Shown in pieces: positions 1 through 7,991 of a stretch of DNA of 35,852 nt. Positions within the stretch are counted from its first letter, which is position 1; each line of letters opens with the position of its first letter. The translations under genes and the position numbers were made by a program. This stretch comes from Hyphomicrobiales bacterium. Lineage in GTDB: Bacteria > Pseudomonadota > Alphaproteobacteria > Rhizobiales > Rhizobiaceae. Below the pieces are notes generated by a model that worked only from the letters and a program-made list of their open reading frames with translations, had not been told where the DNA came from and did not search any database. The stretch is taken from positions 1 to 35,852 of the forward strand of contig UCKS01000070.1 in NCBI GenBank assembly GCA_900473045.1, in the 5' to 3' direction.

Positions 1-46
1 TCAAATGCCGGGACTAAACACCTAAGCGGGCAACGGGGACAAGTCG

Positions 47-363
47 ATGCGCCACCAGCAGTCTCGCAAAAAGCCACAACGCCGGTCAATCATCAAACAA
101 GTACCGGACATAGCTTTCGGTCTGGTCACCGTCGGGGTCACCGGCGACTTCGGTGCTGGTAATCTTATCTCGTCCGTCGCTGCGACTGCCCAAGGATGCG
201 AAATCAAAGGCAATGTTTCGATCAGCAGCCAAAAGAAAATTTTATCATGCGCCCGGGCAAGAGGGTTATGAGGCGACAAGGATCAGCCCCCGAATATGGT
301 GAGCGCTGGTGTTGCTCGGAAGAAGAGGCCATTGCGGCTGGCTGGCGGAAAGCGGGAAGGTGA
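47..363 (+). pseudogene. Sunset-domain/ExoI-like secreted protein, two frameshifts
   Basis: Read through two frameshifts, this encodes about 105 residues. A hydrophobic N-terminal part (about residues 20-45) leads into CEIKGNVSIS, then YHAPGQEGY, then RISPEYGERWCCSEEEA and AAGWRKAGR before the stop at 361-363. The order IKGN - YH.PGQ..Y - RI....GERW.CSE.EA.AAGWR matches the C-terminal domain found after thermonuclease domains or alone in rhizobial proteins, often annotated ExoI-like or sunset domain. Frame is lost at a four-T run (240-243; three expected) and again at a five-C run (287-291; four expected). The ATG at 47 follows a GGGGA at a suitable distance, and the same frame has a stop at 23-25. 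The molecular function of the isolated domain is not established. Both indels are in homopolymers, so sequencing error is a real alternative to decay. Confidence 0.6.
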
Positions 364-408
364 GGGGCTTTGATAGCAGCAGACTGAAGGCCGCTCGGCG
401 AATTTGGA

Positions 409-570
409 GGAGTATCCCTTCGAGTAGACAGACTGATCAGGCAGGCAAATGCACTTTACGAAAAGGTCCAGGCAGAAGCTCCTCGTTTGACGGCTGCAAT
501 CAGTCGTCTCAACGCTCTCGTATTGCTGTATCAGGTGAGCATGGATATCCAACCAACACCCATGGAATGA
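409..570 (+). pseudogene. C-terminal remnant of the 194-aa family (copy 1)
   Basis: An open stretch ending in TGA at 568-570 encodes SLRVDRLIRQANALYEKV followed by about 30 further residues. This matches the C-terminal part of the frameshifted copy near 2140-2193 (LSVDRLIVRANEIYSKL) and of the intact gene at 885 (FRIDRFIRRANSLL). The N-terminal two thirds of the family is not visible upstream, where the broken sunset-domain gene ends at 363. I read it as a truncated third family member. The match is short, so the call depends on the D-R-[LF]-I-x-R-A-N core. Confidence 0.45.
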
Positions 571-884
571 CCACCAATCTCTTCCTGTACCCCATGGCGA
601 TCGGCTGCCGACATGGTATGGCGCTGAGAACGGCTTGAGAGTTGCCCGCTTTGCCGCCGCGATGCCTTTTGTTCGGCTGTACCCTTGAATCAATAGTTGA
701 CTGTCAAGTGGATGTTAAAGGTGAAACCCGTACTGTGTCGATTTTTATTGATCCGTTACAGGGTTCAGCGAAGTAGCGGTCGAGAAGGCACTTCCATTTC
801 TCCACGATTAGTGGGATCATTGTCAACTTACTCATCAATTTTCAGTTTTTACATTATCAATGTCATTTCAATGAGGATGCTTTA
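571..884. other. Gene-free spacer before the 194-aa gene
   Basis: No coding stretch here resembles a protein I recognise. The last ~80 bases (about 810-880) are distinctly AT-rich compared with the surroundings and probably contain the promoter of the gene at 885. No convincing -35/-10 pair with normal spacing was found. A GAGG at about 871-874 serves as ribosome binding site for the ATG at 885. Confidence 0.4.
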
Positions 885-1469
885 ATGATTTCCAGATCAA
901 AGGCGGTCACGCCTCCAATCGCTGATTTTCTCAACCAACTCGAAGAAAACCGATCAAATTTTGCGAGGGGGATATTTCCGGCTGATGGCTGGATTGCACC
1001 TGCCAGCGACGGCGGCTACTCGGTCCGTGCATGGGACAAACGCGGTATGAAGATCGAGCACTGCCCGACCGCATCTGATGTGAGCATCGGCTTGGCGAAG
1101 CTGACATATGCGGTTCTGTCCAGTCCAGCTGTGGCGCGTCATGTTTCGCATCAGTTTTACAAAGAGTTCTATGAAGCTGTGGATGCAAGAAGACCGCGTT
1201 TGTTGACAGCAGCTGAAGCGAAGCTCTGTGGTGGCGCAAGAAAAATTGCCGAGGCGATGCCGCTCTACCTTGAGGCTATTCGCAACAGGGACGAAAACGA
1301 AGACATCTCCCGAGATGAAGCTACACGGACGCTTAGAACATCGACGTTCCGAATCGACAGGTTCATTAGGCGCGCAAATTCTCTTCTTGCGAACGTAGAA
1401 TTCAAAACGATTCCGAGAGATTTGCGGCCGCCATCCAAAAGCCATGAAACGATCAGCGGCTTGCAATAA
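885..1469 (+). CDS. Unrecognised 194-aa protein, intact member of a local family
   Basis: This is the only uninterrupted copy of a family that occurs three times in the first 2.2 kb. I do not recognise it. The protein is soluble, with no signal peptide or membrane segment. Conserved points shared with the broken copy at 1701-2196 are PPI.DFLN.L near the N-terminus, G.FPADGWI (about residues 29-37), WDK followed by EHC, VAR.VSH.FY..F.EAV..RRP (about 84-106), L[TR]..EAKLCG.A.KI.EAM (about 108-127) and DR.I.RAN (about 162-170). The invariant Cys in EAKLCG and the His/Tyr in VSH.FY are candidate functional residues. The ATG follows a GAGG eight bases upstream. Base composition is lower in GC than the repair island, consistent with acquired DNA. 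Confidence 0.7.
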   Translation: MISRSKAVTPPIADFLNQLEENRSNFARGIFPADGWIAPASDGGYSVRAWDKRGMKIEHCPTASDVSIGLAKLTYAVLSSPAVARHVSHQFYKEFYEAVDARRPRLLTAAEAKLCGGARKIAEAMPLYLEAIRNRDENEDISRDEATRTLRTSTFRIDRFIRRANSLLANVEFKTIPRDLRPPSKSHETISGLQ

Positions 1470-1700
1470 GTTCGCCGGTAAGATGCCGCTCGTCTCGACA
1501 CATCCAAAAATTTTAGGGCGGAGGCATCGAGACCAGCAGCGCGAACGATCACCGATCCAATTCCAACCAACCTATCTCGGCGTTCAGCCGATGGTAATGG
1601 TTCACCGCCGGCTCGCCGCCGCTTCACAAAAATCGGTAATTGTGCAACTGTCCTGTCGAAAAAGTATTGTTCAGGCAGCGCGGCACCAGCAGGATTTTCG
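1470..1700. other. Spacer between family copies
   Basis: No protein-like reading frame or RNA gene was recognised between the intact copy and the frameshifted copy. Confidence 0.35.
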
Positions 1701-2196
1701 ATGACAGTGCGACCAGAATTGACGCCACCCGTTATCGACTTCTTGAACAAGCTCAACCAAAACCAAACAACTTCATACAGGGGGTATTTCCCGCAGATGG
1801 CTGGATCACACGCGACGCTAACGGAAATGGGTATGTCGTCCGCCTATTGGGACAAATCTGGTCCAACGCTCGAACACTGTTCAACGCAAGCCGATGTCAT
1901 CGTTCGGTTGAACAGAGCAGCCAGTCGTGTCTGGATATAAGGTTGCTCGACAAGTTTCGCATGATTTCTATCAACGTTTTTTTGAAGCCGTCGAATCACG
2001 ACGACCACACAATTTGACTGAAGCTGAAGCAAAGCTCTGTGGTGCCGCGAAAAAGATCAACGAAGCGATGGTTCTTTACAGCGACAGGTATGCAGGAAGA
2101 AAATCTTCGCAAGAAGCACTGAATAAGTTTTGCGGTCTAACGTTATCAGTCGATAGGTTAATTGTACGAGCAAATGAAATTTACTCGAAACTGTAG
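1701..2196 (+). pseudogene. Frameshifted tandem paralogue of the 194-aa protein (copy 3)
   Basis: Three reading frames must be joined to recover a protein parallel to the gene at 885. Frame one gives PPVIDFLNKLNQNQ, frame two gives FIQGVFPADGWITRDANGNG, frame one again gives YWDKSGPTLEHCSTQADV, and frame three gives VARQVSHDFYQRFFEAVESR through EAKLCGAAKKINEAM to the stop at 2194-2196. The first shift is at about 1769 (two A where three are expected), the second near 1838 and the third near 1915. The downstream half is well conserved, so inactivation is recent or the breaks are sequencing errors. The order and spacing of motifs match copy 885-1469, indicating tandem duplication. Confidence 0.7.
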
Positions 2197-2673
2197 AGTG
2201 AATGTGGCTGTCGTGTCCGATTGCGACCGACACGAAGTTCTGCAGCATCAAAAAATTTGCGGCAGGTGCATCCGAGTGCAGGGGTGGGCAGCGGTCCGAA
2301 TCCTCTACGTATATGATCATCCTCAAGTTGGTTTTCGTGATGTACCGATAAGGCACGACAGCGGAAGTTCTCTACCTGCAAAAAAAAGGCGGTGGATAGG
2401 CCGCACATCTCACACGAATTACAGTGTACGGCGGCACCCGAATAGCTTTGGCGGCACGTTGTCATCGTGTGCTTATAAACGGATGTTTGGGGAGTGCCGT
2501 ATACGGGCGTTGAAGCCCGCGCCCTCGGTGCAACGATGAAGCGAAAACATTGAAGCGGTTGCCAAGGCGGATCGCTTCGCAGAGACAGTTGCACCCATCG
2601 CTACAAAGCTCCGCACCCTTGACCCATCATCGCATCCGGAACACAATGAGAACATTCTGTCTAACGCGATGCA
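2197..2673. other. 477-base stretch without a clear gene
   Basis: No intact gene is visible. In one plus frame about 2548-2676 reads VAKADRFAETVAPIATKLR and further plausible residues up to a TGA overlapping the next start. This is weakly reminiscent of the helical linker after the catalytic domain in serine recombinases, but it is too short and too isolated to call. The rest looks non-coding. Confidence 0.3.
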
Positions 2674-2940
2674 ATGATTATGACCAAAGCCAGTGATGCC
2701 CTTATCGAAGTCTTACGCGACATCAACGCCACGCCAGACCAGCCAATCGAAATGTATGCGATAGGCATTCCCATGATTGTCGAAGCCGACGATAAATTCA
2801 CCGAAGACGATGTCTACCACGCTTTGATTTTGCTTCAGTCGCGGGGCATCATCGAGCTAATGGAGGGCAACCGGTTGAGGCTAGTGAAGCCGCTTCCACC
2901 AGGAATTCGCCAATTCGATCGATTGGGTCCGTATGGCTAG
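2674..2940 (+). CDS. Small unrecognised protein, 88 aa
   Basis: The frame is complete with ATG at 2674 or 2680. Residues 5-60 look like two or three amphipathic helices (ALIEVLRDI; DDVYHALILLQSRGIIEL), followed by a short beta-like NRLRLVKPL. This arrangement resembles a small winged-helix or helix-turn-helix fold, but no family is recognised. No strong Shine-Dalgarno is seen. The gene overlaps an ATG at 2933 in another frame that could have begun the HNH-like fragment downstream, so the two may once have been a two-gene unit. Treat its function as unknown. Confidence 0.5.
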   Translation: MIMTKASDALIEVLRDINATPDQPIEMYAIGIPMIVEADDKFTEDDVYHALILLQSRGIIELMEGNRLRLVKPLPPGIRQFDRLGPYG

Positions 2941-3125
2941 TACAACTGAAACTCGACAATCCGTTTTGCATCTTTTGTGGTGGTATAACACCAACGACTT
3001 CCGTTGAACACATGCCGTCGCGGGGTTTATTCGAGTTCAAAGACCGACCGAGGGGCCTAGAGTTTGCGTCGTGCCAAGGGTGTCAGGATTCCACACGGCG
3101 GGAAGAGCTTTTAAATCATTCGTGA
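2933..3125 (+). pseudogene. HNH-nuclease-like zinc-binding fragment
   Basis: In the frame of 2949-3125 the sequence reads FCIFCGG, then SVEHMPSRGLF, then RPRGLEFASCQGCQDSTRR, ending at TGA 3123-3125. The C-x2-C, E-H-x-P-[SP]-[RK], C-x2-C order is typical of small HNH-type nuclease domains that bind zinc through two CxxC pairs. The only nearby ATG (2933) is in another frame, and the protein stops soon after the second CxxC, where this family normally continues. The IS3 remnant starts about 45 bases further on. I read it as a broken gene, disrupted at its 5' side by a frameshift and at its 3' side by transposon-associated decay. Confidence 0.5.
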
Positions 3126-3173
3126 AACTGGTCGAAGATTTCCCGGGCTTTTCCAAGCGATGCACATCGATCG

Positions 3174-4108
3174 GTAATCCCCCGTTTTTAACGGGGCTCC
3201 GCAGTAGAATTCACGCGGCCATTTTCAGTTCTGTGCGGGCGTTATGCCACCGATGCCCATATCGGGCCGTTCGTTGTTGTAGGTCCATAGCCACTGCGTG
3301 GCGAATTCCTTGCTTTCAGTGATGTATTGGTCGAGCCATTCATGTCGGACGGTGCGGTTGTACCGCTCGACATAGGCATTCTGTTGCGGCTTCCGGGCTG
3401 GATGTGGCTCAAAGCAATTCCTTGTGTTTCGGCCCATTCCATCAGTTTGCCACTGACGTACTCAGGTCCATTATCCACACGAATGGCGAACGGTTTGCCG
3501 CGCCACTCGATGATCTGGTTCAGACTGCGGATGACGCGTTCAGCAGGCAGCGAAAAATCCACCTCGATGCCCAACCCCTCGCGGTTGTAGTCGTCCAAGA
3601 CATTCAAAAACCGGAATTGCCTACCGTCTTCCAAACGATCCGCCATGAAATCCATGGACCAAACCAGGTTCGGTGCTTCCGGCACGGTCAAGGCATCGGG
3701 CTTGTCCCGCTTCAAACGCTTGCGTGGCTTGATCCTGGTTCAATTCCAGTTCGCGGTAGATGCGGTACACGCGCTTGTGGTTCCAGCGATGTCCCCGGAC
3801 ATTGCGCAGGTAAAGAAAGCACAGGCTGAAGCCCCAGATCTTCTTCGCCCTCGTCAGCCCGGTCAGCAGATCGGCGATCTCAGCGCAAACGCAGTTTGTC
3901 GCCGTGCTCGTTCTCGTCGTTCAGCTTCGCGCTATAACGATAACATGTCTCGCTGACCTCGAAGGTGCGGCAGGCGAGCGCAATTCACCCCGCACAACGC
4001 CACTGCTTTCCCAGCCATCTCTCGGCGTTGAGATGGCTGAGTCATTATGGGATGGTCCGTCTTGTCCTTCCGTAGCATTATGAGGCTGTCAAACCGAAGG
4101 AGGTTGCA
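3174..4108 (-). mobile_element. IS3-family insertion sequence remnant
   Basis: The left boundary is probably near 3174, where a GGTAATCCCCCG segment and a complementary pair CCCCGTT/AACGGGG form a hairpin-like end next to the 3' end of orfB. The orfB remnant fills 3211-4045. The orfA reading frame expected upstream of orfB is absent, because IS110-family sequence begins directly after about 4090. The element therefore lost its orfA end, probably when the IS110 element arrived. No target-site duplication can be identified because one end is missing. Confidence 0.6.
3211..4045 (-). pseudogene. IS3-family transposase OrfB, multiply frameshifted
   Basis: The protein is recovered by joining frames. 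It starts MTQPSQRREMAGKAV (ATG at 4045) and continues with KRDKPDALTVPEAPNLVWSM, the DDE-fold marker WSMDFMADRL, FRFLNVLDDYNRE (second catalytic Asp region), IRVDNGPEYVS, then KPQQNAYVERYNRTVRHEW (catalytic Glu region) and WLWTYNNERPDMGIGGITPA. This is a rve-type integrase core of an IS3-family OrfB. Frameshifts include GG for GGG at 3393-3394 and AA for AAA at 3229-3230 (plus-strand coordinates), which cut off the final ELKMAA, together with several in the N-terminal third. It is not functional as sequenced. Confidence 0.85.
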
Positions 4109-4833
4109 ATGCCCACAACGCAATGTGCCGCGTTCAGCGCATGTCTACGGAATTGATATCGGTAAGAACATCTTCCACGTCGTCGGTCTCGGAAGCGATG
4201 GCGTGGCAGTTTCAGAAAGTTCGTTTCCGACGCGATACGCTGCTACAGATCTTCGAGCGCGCAGCGCCGGCGATCGTGGGAATAGAATCCTGCGCTGGCT
4301 CTCAATGGATTGCCAGGAAGATAAAGGCTCTGGGACATAGGTTGCGCTCGATCCCGGCGCTATTTGTGAAGCCCTACGTAAAATCGAACAAGACCGACAT
4401 CATCGATGCGGAGGCGATCGCTGAGGCAGCTACGCGACCAACGATGCGGTTTGCAGCGCTCAAGAGCGAGGAACAAGCCGATCTTCAGGCTTTGCACAGG
4501 GTGCGAGACCAGATGATCGGAACGCGAACCCGTCGGATCAATCAGATAGCCTTTTGCCTCGAATACGGGATCACGCTGCGTCAGGGCGCAGGTCTGTTCA
4601 AGCTCGACCTGCCACAGGTTCTCGAAGACAAATCGAACGACCTTTCGTCGGCGATGCGTAAGCTAGAACAACGTATCGGTGACGTCACACGCGAGATCGA
4701 AGCAATAGCCAGTCGAGAGGATGTGGCTCGACGGCTCATGACGATCCCCTTTATCGGAGCATTGGGGGCGACTGCAATTCTTGCTGCGATTGGCAACGGT
4801 CGGCAATTCCAAAAAGCCCGCGATCTGGCTGCC
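4109..4833 (+). pseudogene. IS110-family transposase, frameshifted and 3'-truncated
   Basis: An AAGGAGG at 4097-4103 precedes the ATG at 4109. After an early shift the protein reads SAHVYGIDIGKNIFHVVGLG, with the first acidic residue of the DEDD RuvC-like domain. After an extra T at 4210-4212 it continues RRDTLLQIFERAAPAIVGIE, then KTDIIDAEAIAEAA, and a helical middle to the start of the Transposase_20 domain (PFIGALGATAILAAIGNGRQ). Similarity stops after RDLAA at about 4833, so the C-terminal region with the nucleophilic serine is gone. The remaining frame runs into unrelated DNA. The element cannot transpose on its own. Confidence 0.85.
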
Positions 4834-4874
4834 AAGTCATGGTCTTTCGGATTTTCGTTTCGTACTTTGATCAT
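4833..4874 (-). pseudogene. 5' stub of a gene cut by the IS110 junction
   Basis: On the minus strand a strong Shine-Dalgarno (AGGAGG) lies six to seven bases before an ATG at 4874. The frame gives MIKVRNENPKDHDL and then enters IS110-derived sequence read backwards. The combination of an excellent ribosome binding site and an abrupt change at the transposase boundary suggests the first ~14 codons of a lost gene. No family can be assigned from so few residues. Confidence 0.35.
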
Positions 4875-5017
4875 AAGCATTCCTCCTGTCCGCCCAACAT
4901 TCAGAAGGAACCGCTTGGTTTCCGGGCGGGGCAGTGGCGTTTGGCGTTGTTGAAAACCGCGAGATTACGAATGGCGACTCTGAGATCGGTGGCGTGAATA
5001 AAGCATGACGCGACGAG

Positions 5018-5048
5018 GGCTCGACACCCTGCGAAAGGATGTCGAGCC
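5018..5048 (-). terminator. Hairpin after the three-gene membrane operon
   Basis: GGCTCGACA at 5018-5026 is exactly complementary to TGTCGAGCC at 5040-5048, giving a 9-bp stem with a 13-base loop. It begins 22 bases after the stop of the DUF3618 gene on the minus strand, the expected place for transcription termination. There is no clear U tract, so it may instead protect the 3' end. Confidence 0.5.
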
Positions 5049-5069
5049 AAGCTTGGCTCGGGTAAGCCG

Positions 5070-6077
5070 TTAGGGTTGCGCGGGTTTTTGTTCGGCCATC
5101 CCTTGTTTGAAGGCGTCGACCTCTTCAACCACACGATCCTTGATGGTGTCGTGGGTATCGGAGGCCACTTCAACGACCTTTTCGTACACTTCGGACGCAA
5201 CCCCTTTTCCACGGTCGACGACATCCTGCGAAGCAGCCGTGACTTTTTCCTTGGCGCTGTCGGCGGCATCACCCAGCAAGTCGTCCTCCATTTCTGTATG
5301 GGGAAGTGCTGCACCGATGGCTGCTCCGACCGCGAAGGCGAGAGCACCTCCCACAAGAGGCTGGTCCCGGAACTGCTTCAGTATAACGTCGTTTAGCTTG
5401 TCGGTTTGTCCGCGTAACGAAGCGGTGGCGGAGGACGTTTGGGCGGACAAGGAACTTACCGCTCCAGATGCCGCAGCACTCATGTCGCTCGCCGCGCCTT
5501 TTGCTTGCTCCCATTTATCAGAAACCCAGCCCGATGCAGCGTCGAGCATAGCGCCCGTCTCGTCGGCGATCTGTTCGATCTGTTTGCCGCTAGCATCTGC
5601 GAAGCCCCGGTATGTTGCCCCCGCTTCATCAACGAAATGCCCAGCACGGCGGCCAGTTTCATCTGTCAGGGCCTTGAGTTTCTTGCCCGTGCCGTCAGAG
5701 AAGTGACTATACGTCGATCCGTTTTCGGCCTCTGGAGGGCCGAGACGGCGTACTGGGCCATTGGCAGGATAAAGTGGGTATTCTGCAACGTTGTACGACG
5801 CGGCAGATGGCCCGGAGGGTGTTGAGCCCTTGGCCATTAGCCAGGCAAGGCTCACGCCGATCAAAGCGACCGGCAACGGATTATTCTTGAGAGCCTGACC
5901 AAGATTGGTGACATATTCGCCGCCACCGCTGACCTTGGCGTAGGTCAGGACCTCATCGACTAACTGGCCGGGCGACATCCGTTCCTGGATAGCGTCGATG
6001 CGATTTCCGATACGCTGGCGATCCTGGTCAATCTCCCTCTGGAGGTCGGCCGATGTTTTCTCGATTGAAGTTTCCAT
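5070..6077 (-). CDS. DUF3618-type membrane-anchored protein
   Basis: The 335-aa protein begins with an amphipathic N-terminal segment rich in D/R/Q (about residues 8-40) followed by NPLPVALIGVSLAWLMAKG (about 65-85), which is the layout of DUF3618. A long central section with repeated 'DEAG/DETG...F' helical units (about 130-200) and a Ser/Ala-rich linker leads to a second hydrophobic segment VGGALAFAVGAAIGAALP (about 242-260). The C-terminal helix is highly charged. Such proteins are thought to sit in the inner membrane, and their role is unclear. The ATG overlaps the stop of the preceding holin-like gene (TGATG), so translation is coupled. Transcription probably starts at the EcfG-type promoter upstream of 7049. 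Confidence 0.85.
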   Translation of the reverse strand: METSIEKTSADLQREIDQDRQRIGNRIDAIQERMSPGQLVDEVLTYAKVSGGGEYVTNLGQALKNNPLPVALIGVSLAWLMAKGSTPSGPSAASYNVAEYPLYPANGPVRRLGPPEAENGSTYSHFSDGTGKKLKALTDETGRRAGHFVDEAGATYRGFADASGKQIEQIADETGAMLDAASGWVSDKWEQAKGAASDMSAAASGAVSSLSAQTSSATASLRGQTDKLNDVILKQFRDQPLVGGALAFAVGAAIGAALPHTEMEDDLLGDAADSAKEKVTAASQDVVDRGKGVASEVYEKVVEVASDTHDTIKDRVVEEVDAFKQGMAEQKPAQP

Positions 6078-6523
6078 CAGATTTTCTCCTTCACAGCATC
6101 AACATCACGGCGAAGCGACGTTGCGGTTCGATTAAGCGTCATGTTGTTGCCGCGAAGGGCCGCGAGGCCGCGCGAAACAAGTGCCCAAGCAATCAAAGCG
6201 ACCACAATCCCAACGATCAACGAAGCCAACGCGGTCGCACTTGTGTCGCTGAAACCCTGTGTTACGAGAAAAGCGGCAAGACCGCCGACAACGGCGCTCA
6301 GCAGCACGCCAACCGCTCCGATAGCCAGGACAAGCCCGATGATGAGGACCTCGACGCCGCTCATCGCCTTCGAAAGTTTTTCCGAAGCTTCAGTCTTGGC
6401 GAGATCGATTTCCTTGCGAAGCAGCCCGGTGACATCGGTGACAAGTCCGCCGAGTAGCTCGGAAAGAGGGGCATTCTCGGGAGACTTAGCCATTTTCCTG
6501 ACCTCCGGTGCGGTTGGAACCAA
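6077..6523 (-). CDS. Phage holin superfamily III-like (DUF1469) membrane protein
   Basis: The 148-aa protein has a polar N-terminus, an amphipathic helix LLRKEIDLAKTEASEKL (about 35-52), and two long hydrophobic segments (about 55-85 and 98-120), followed by RGLAAL and a basic tail. This is the layout of PF07332, the putative actinobacterial/alphaproteobacterial holin-X family. Despite the name, members in bacterial chromosomes usually sit with DUF3618 genes, as here, and are not phage lysis genes. It overlaps the upstream gene by 38 bases and the downstream one by one base, so the three genes form a tight operon. Confidence 0.85.
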   Translation of the reverse strand: MVPTAPEVRKMAKSPENAPLSELLGGLVTDVTGLLRKEIDLAKTEASEKLSKAMSGVEVLIIGLVLAIGAVGVLLSAVVGGLAAFLVTQGFSDTSATALASLIVGIVVALIAWALVSRGLAALRGNNMTLNRTATSLRRDVDAVKEKI

Positions 6524-7049
6524 AGGTAGTCGCAGGAGAATTGGGCGTCACGGAGGGTGTCCTCTTGGCGGACGCGGTGAGAAAACGGCTGGCGGTCAGT
6601 CCAGCCAGCGCGGCGATGCCGAGGAAAGCCAACGGTTGCTTGCGGCCGAATTCCTCGGCCATGTTGGCGATTTCGCCGATGTCCTTACCTTCCATCTGTT
6701 TCGCGAAGCCTTGAACGCTTCGCCCGATTTGCTTGGCGTAGCGACCGACTTCAGCCTGGTCAGACCCTTCCAGTTCAGTGCCTACTTTTTGAAGCGCGGT
6801 CGCGACCCCGCCGACCTGCCGTGCAGCAAACGTTGCCTGTTCTGCGACCACGTCCTTCACTTTCTCGACAGCGCTATCCGCGCCAGTCTTGATCGTGTCC
6901 TTTGCCGCTGACATGTCATCGGCGACCTTGTCCTTCAGGTTCGTGAACGATGCTTGAGGTTCCGCGACAGAAGGCGGTGGTTCAAACGTGGGCGATGTTT
7001 GCGACAATGCACGTGACCCGTCTGTTGGATCGTTAAATTCACTCGGCAT
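6486..7049 (-). CDS. Nutrient-deprivation-induced-type protein
   Basis: The 187-aa protein has a low-complexity N-terminus (about 1-35), a long alanine-rich amphipathic helix region (NLKDKVADDMSAAKDTIKTG through VVAEQATFAARQVGGVATAL), and a C-terminal hydrophobic segment PLAFLGIAALAGLTASRFL (about 135-155) followed by a polar tail. Rhizobial homologues are annotated as nutrient deprivation-induced proteins, a descriptive name only. The layout resembles ElaB/YqjD-like membrane-anchored stress proteins. The ATG has a GGGAGG six bases upstream. As first gene of the operon it lies directly behind an EcfG-type promoter (7093-7117), which fits starvation or general-stress induction. Confidence 0.8.
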   Translation of the reverse strand: MPSEFNDPTDGSRALSQTSPTFEPPPSVAEPQASFTNLKDKVADDMSAAKDTIKTGADSAVEKVKDVVAEQATFAARQVGGVATALQKVGTELEGSDQAEVGRYAKQIGRSVQGFAKQMEGKDIGEIANMAEEFGRKQPLAFLGIAALAGLTASRFLTASAKRTPSVTPNSPATTFGSNRTGGQENG

Positions 7050-7092
7050 GTTAGCCTCCCATGGTGAAAAAACGGCGGTCGCCGTACCCTTG

Positions 7093-7117
7093 AACCATGA
7101 ATTCTCGGCTTTGTTCC
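7093..7117 (-). promoter_or_regulatory. EcfG-type general-stress promoter of the membrane operon
   Basis: On the minus strand GGAAC (7117-7113) is followed after 16 bases by GGTT (7096-7093). The alphaproteobacterial EcfG (general stress response) consensus is GGAAC-N16/17-CGTT, so only one position of the -10 differs. The site lies 44 bases before the ATG at 7049 and points towards the operon. Confidence 0.6.
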
Positions 7118-7166
7118 GGTGAGAGCCCCGGCAGCCATGTTTTTGGCACAGCCAAAGGCCATAAGA

Positions 7167-7988
7167 TCATCCAGCTTTGCGGGATTTCAGTTCCTTCGCG
7201 ACCGACTTCTTCAATGCGTCCATGATGTTCACGACGTTGCTCTTTTCCTCGTCATCATCCTTCGTGGATTTCGACGTCTTGCTCTTCGACGGCTTCTTGG
7301 CTTTCTTCTTCTCTGCTATCAGTTTCAGCAAGCTTTCCTGGATCGGGTCGGACACCATATCCGGCGACCAGTCCTTCAGCCGTTTTTTGATGACTGCCTC
7401 AAGGGCTGAAACGCCTTTAGCATCCGACTTTTTATCTACGCCTGTGAAATATTCGTTTTCCGGCCGCACTTCATCTCCGAAGCGAAGCGTCCAGACCACG
7501 ATGCCTTCGCCTCTCGGTTCGAGCACGACCGCTCGTTCACGGCGCCCAAGAACGACACGAGAGATGCCAACAACGTCCTCGGCCTCCATGGCTTGTCGGA
7601 TAACCGCGAAAGCCTCGTCCCCGATTTTGTCGTTTGCGGTGAGGTAGTACGGCGTTTCGAGATAGACCCACTCGATGCTGCCACGCGGCACGAATTTTTC
7701 GATGTCGATCGTACGGACCGTCTCCAGCTCGACGGATTCCAGATCCTCGTCGGTCAGGAGCACGTAATCATTCTCGCCGCGCTCGTAACCCTTTGCCTCA
7801 TGCTCGTCCTTCACGGGCTTTCCCGTCACGCTATCGACATACTGCGAGACCACCCGGTTTCCGGTATCCTTGTTGAGGGTATGGAAGCGTACTTTTTCGG
7901 ATTCAGACGTGGCCGGGGTCATTGCCACAGGGCAGGTGACGAGCGAGAGCTTGAGGTAGCCTCTCCAATAGGGGCGACGTGGTGCCAT
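7167..7988 (-). CDS. ku: Ku protein (NHEJ), second of the pair
   Basis: This 273-aa bacterial Ku starts MAPRRPYWRGYLKLSLVTCP, the standard N-terminal beta strand of prokaryotic Ku, and contains the core motifs RFHTLNKDTGNRV, KGYERGENDYVLLTDEDLES, FVPRGSIEWVYLETPYYL and GISRVVLGRRERAVVLEPRG. After the core (about residue 215) comes a short lysine-rich linker (KKKAKKPSKSKTSKS) and a conserved tail. Ku threads onto DNA ends as a dimer and recruits LigD. The start is three bases after the stop of the other ku gene and has no good Shine-Dalgarno of its own, so it is probably translated by coupling. Two different Ku proteins side by side suggest a heterodimer, as reported for the adjacent ku3/ku4 of Sinorhizobium meliloti. 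Confidence 0.95.
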   Translation of the reverse strand: MAPRRPYWRGYLKLSLVTCPVAMTPATSESEKVRFHTLNKDTGNRVVSQYVDSVTGKPVKDEHEAKGYERGENDYVLLTDEDLESVELETVRTIDIEKFVPRGSIEWVYLETPYYLTANDKIGDEAFAVIRQAMEAEDVVGISRVVLGRRERAVVLEPRGEGIVVWTLRFGDEVRPENEYFTGVDKKSDAKGVSALEAVIKKRLKDWSPDMVSDPIQESLLKLIAEKKKAKKPSKSKTSKSTKDDDEEKSNVVNIMDALKKSVAKELKSRKAG

Positions 7989-7991
7989 CGA

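Noticed and set aside
2548..2676. Serine-recombinase linker remnant
   Set aside because: About 40 plausible residues, but no catalytic or zinc-ribbon part in any frame; too weak for a call.
5107..5706. Plus-strand open frame opposite the DUF3618 gene
   Set aside because: It is a shadow of the minus-strand gene, rich in Ser/Ala/Arg from reverse reading, without a ribosome binding site.
6077..6523. Holin as sign of a prophage
   Set aside because: The gene is of the chromosomal holin-X/DUF1469 type in a DUF3618 operon; no phage structural or lysis genes are nearby.
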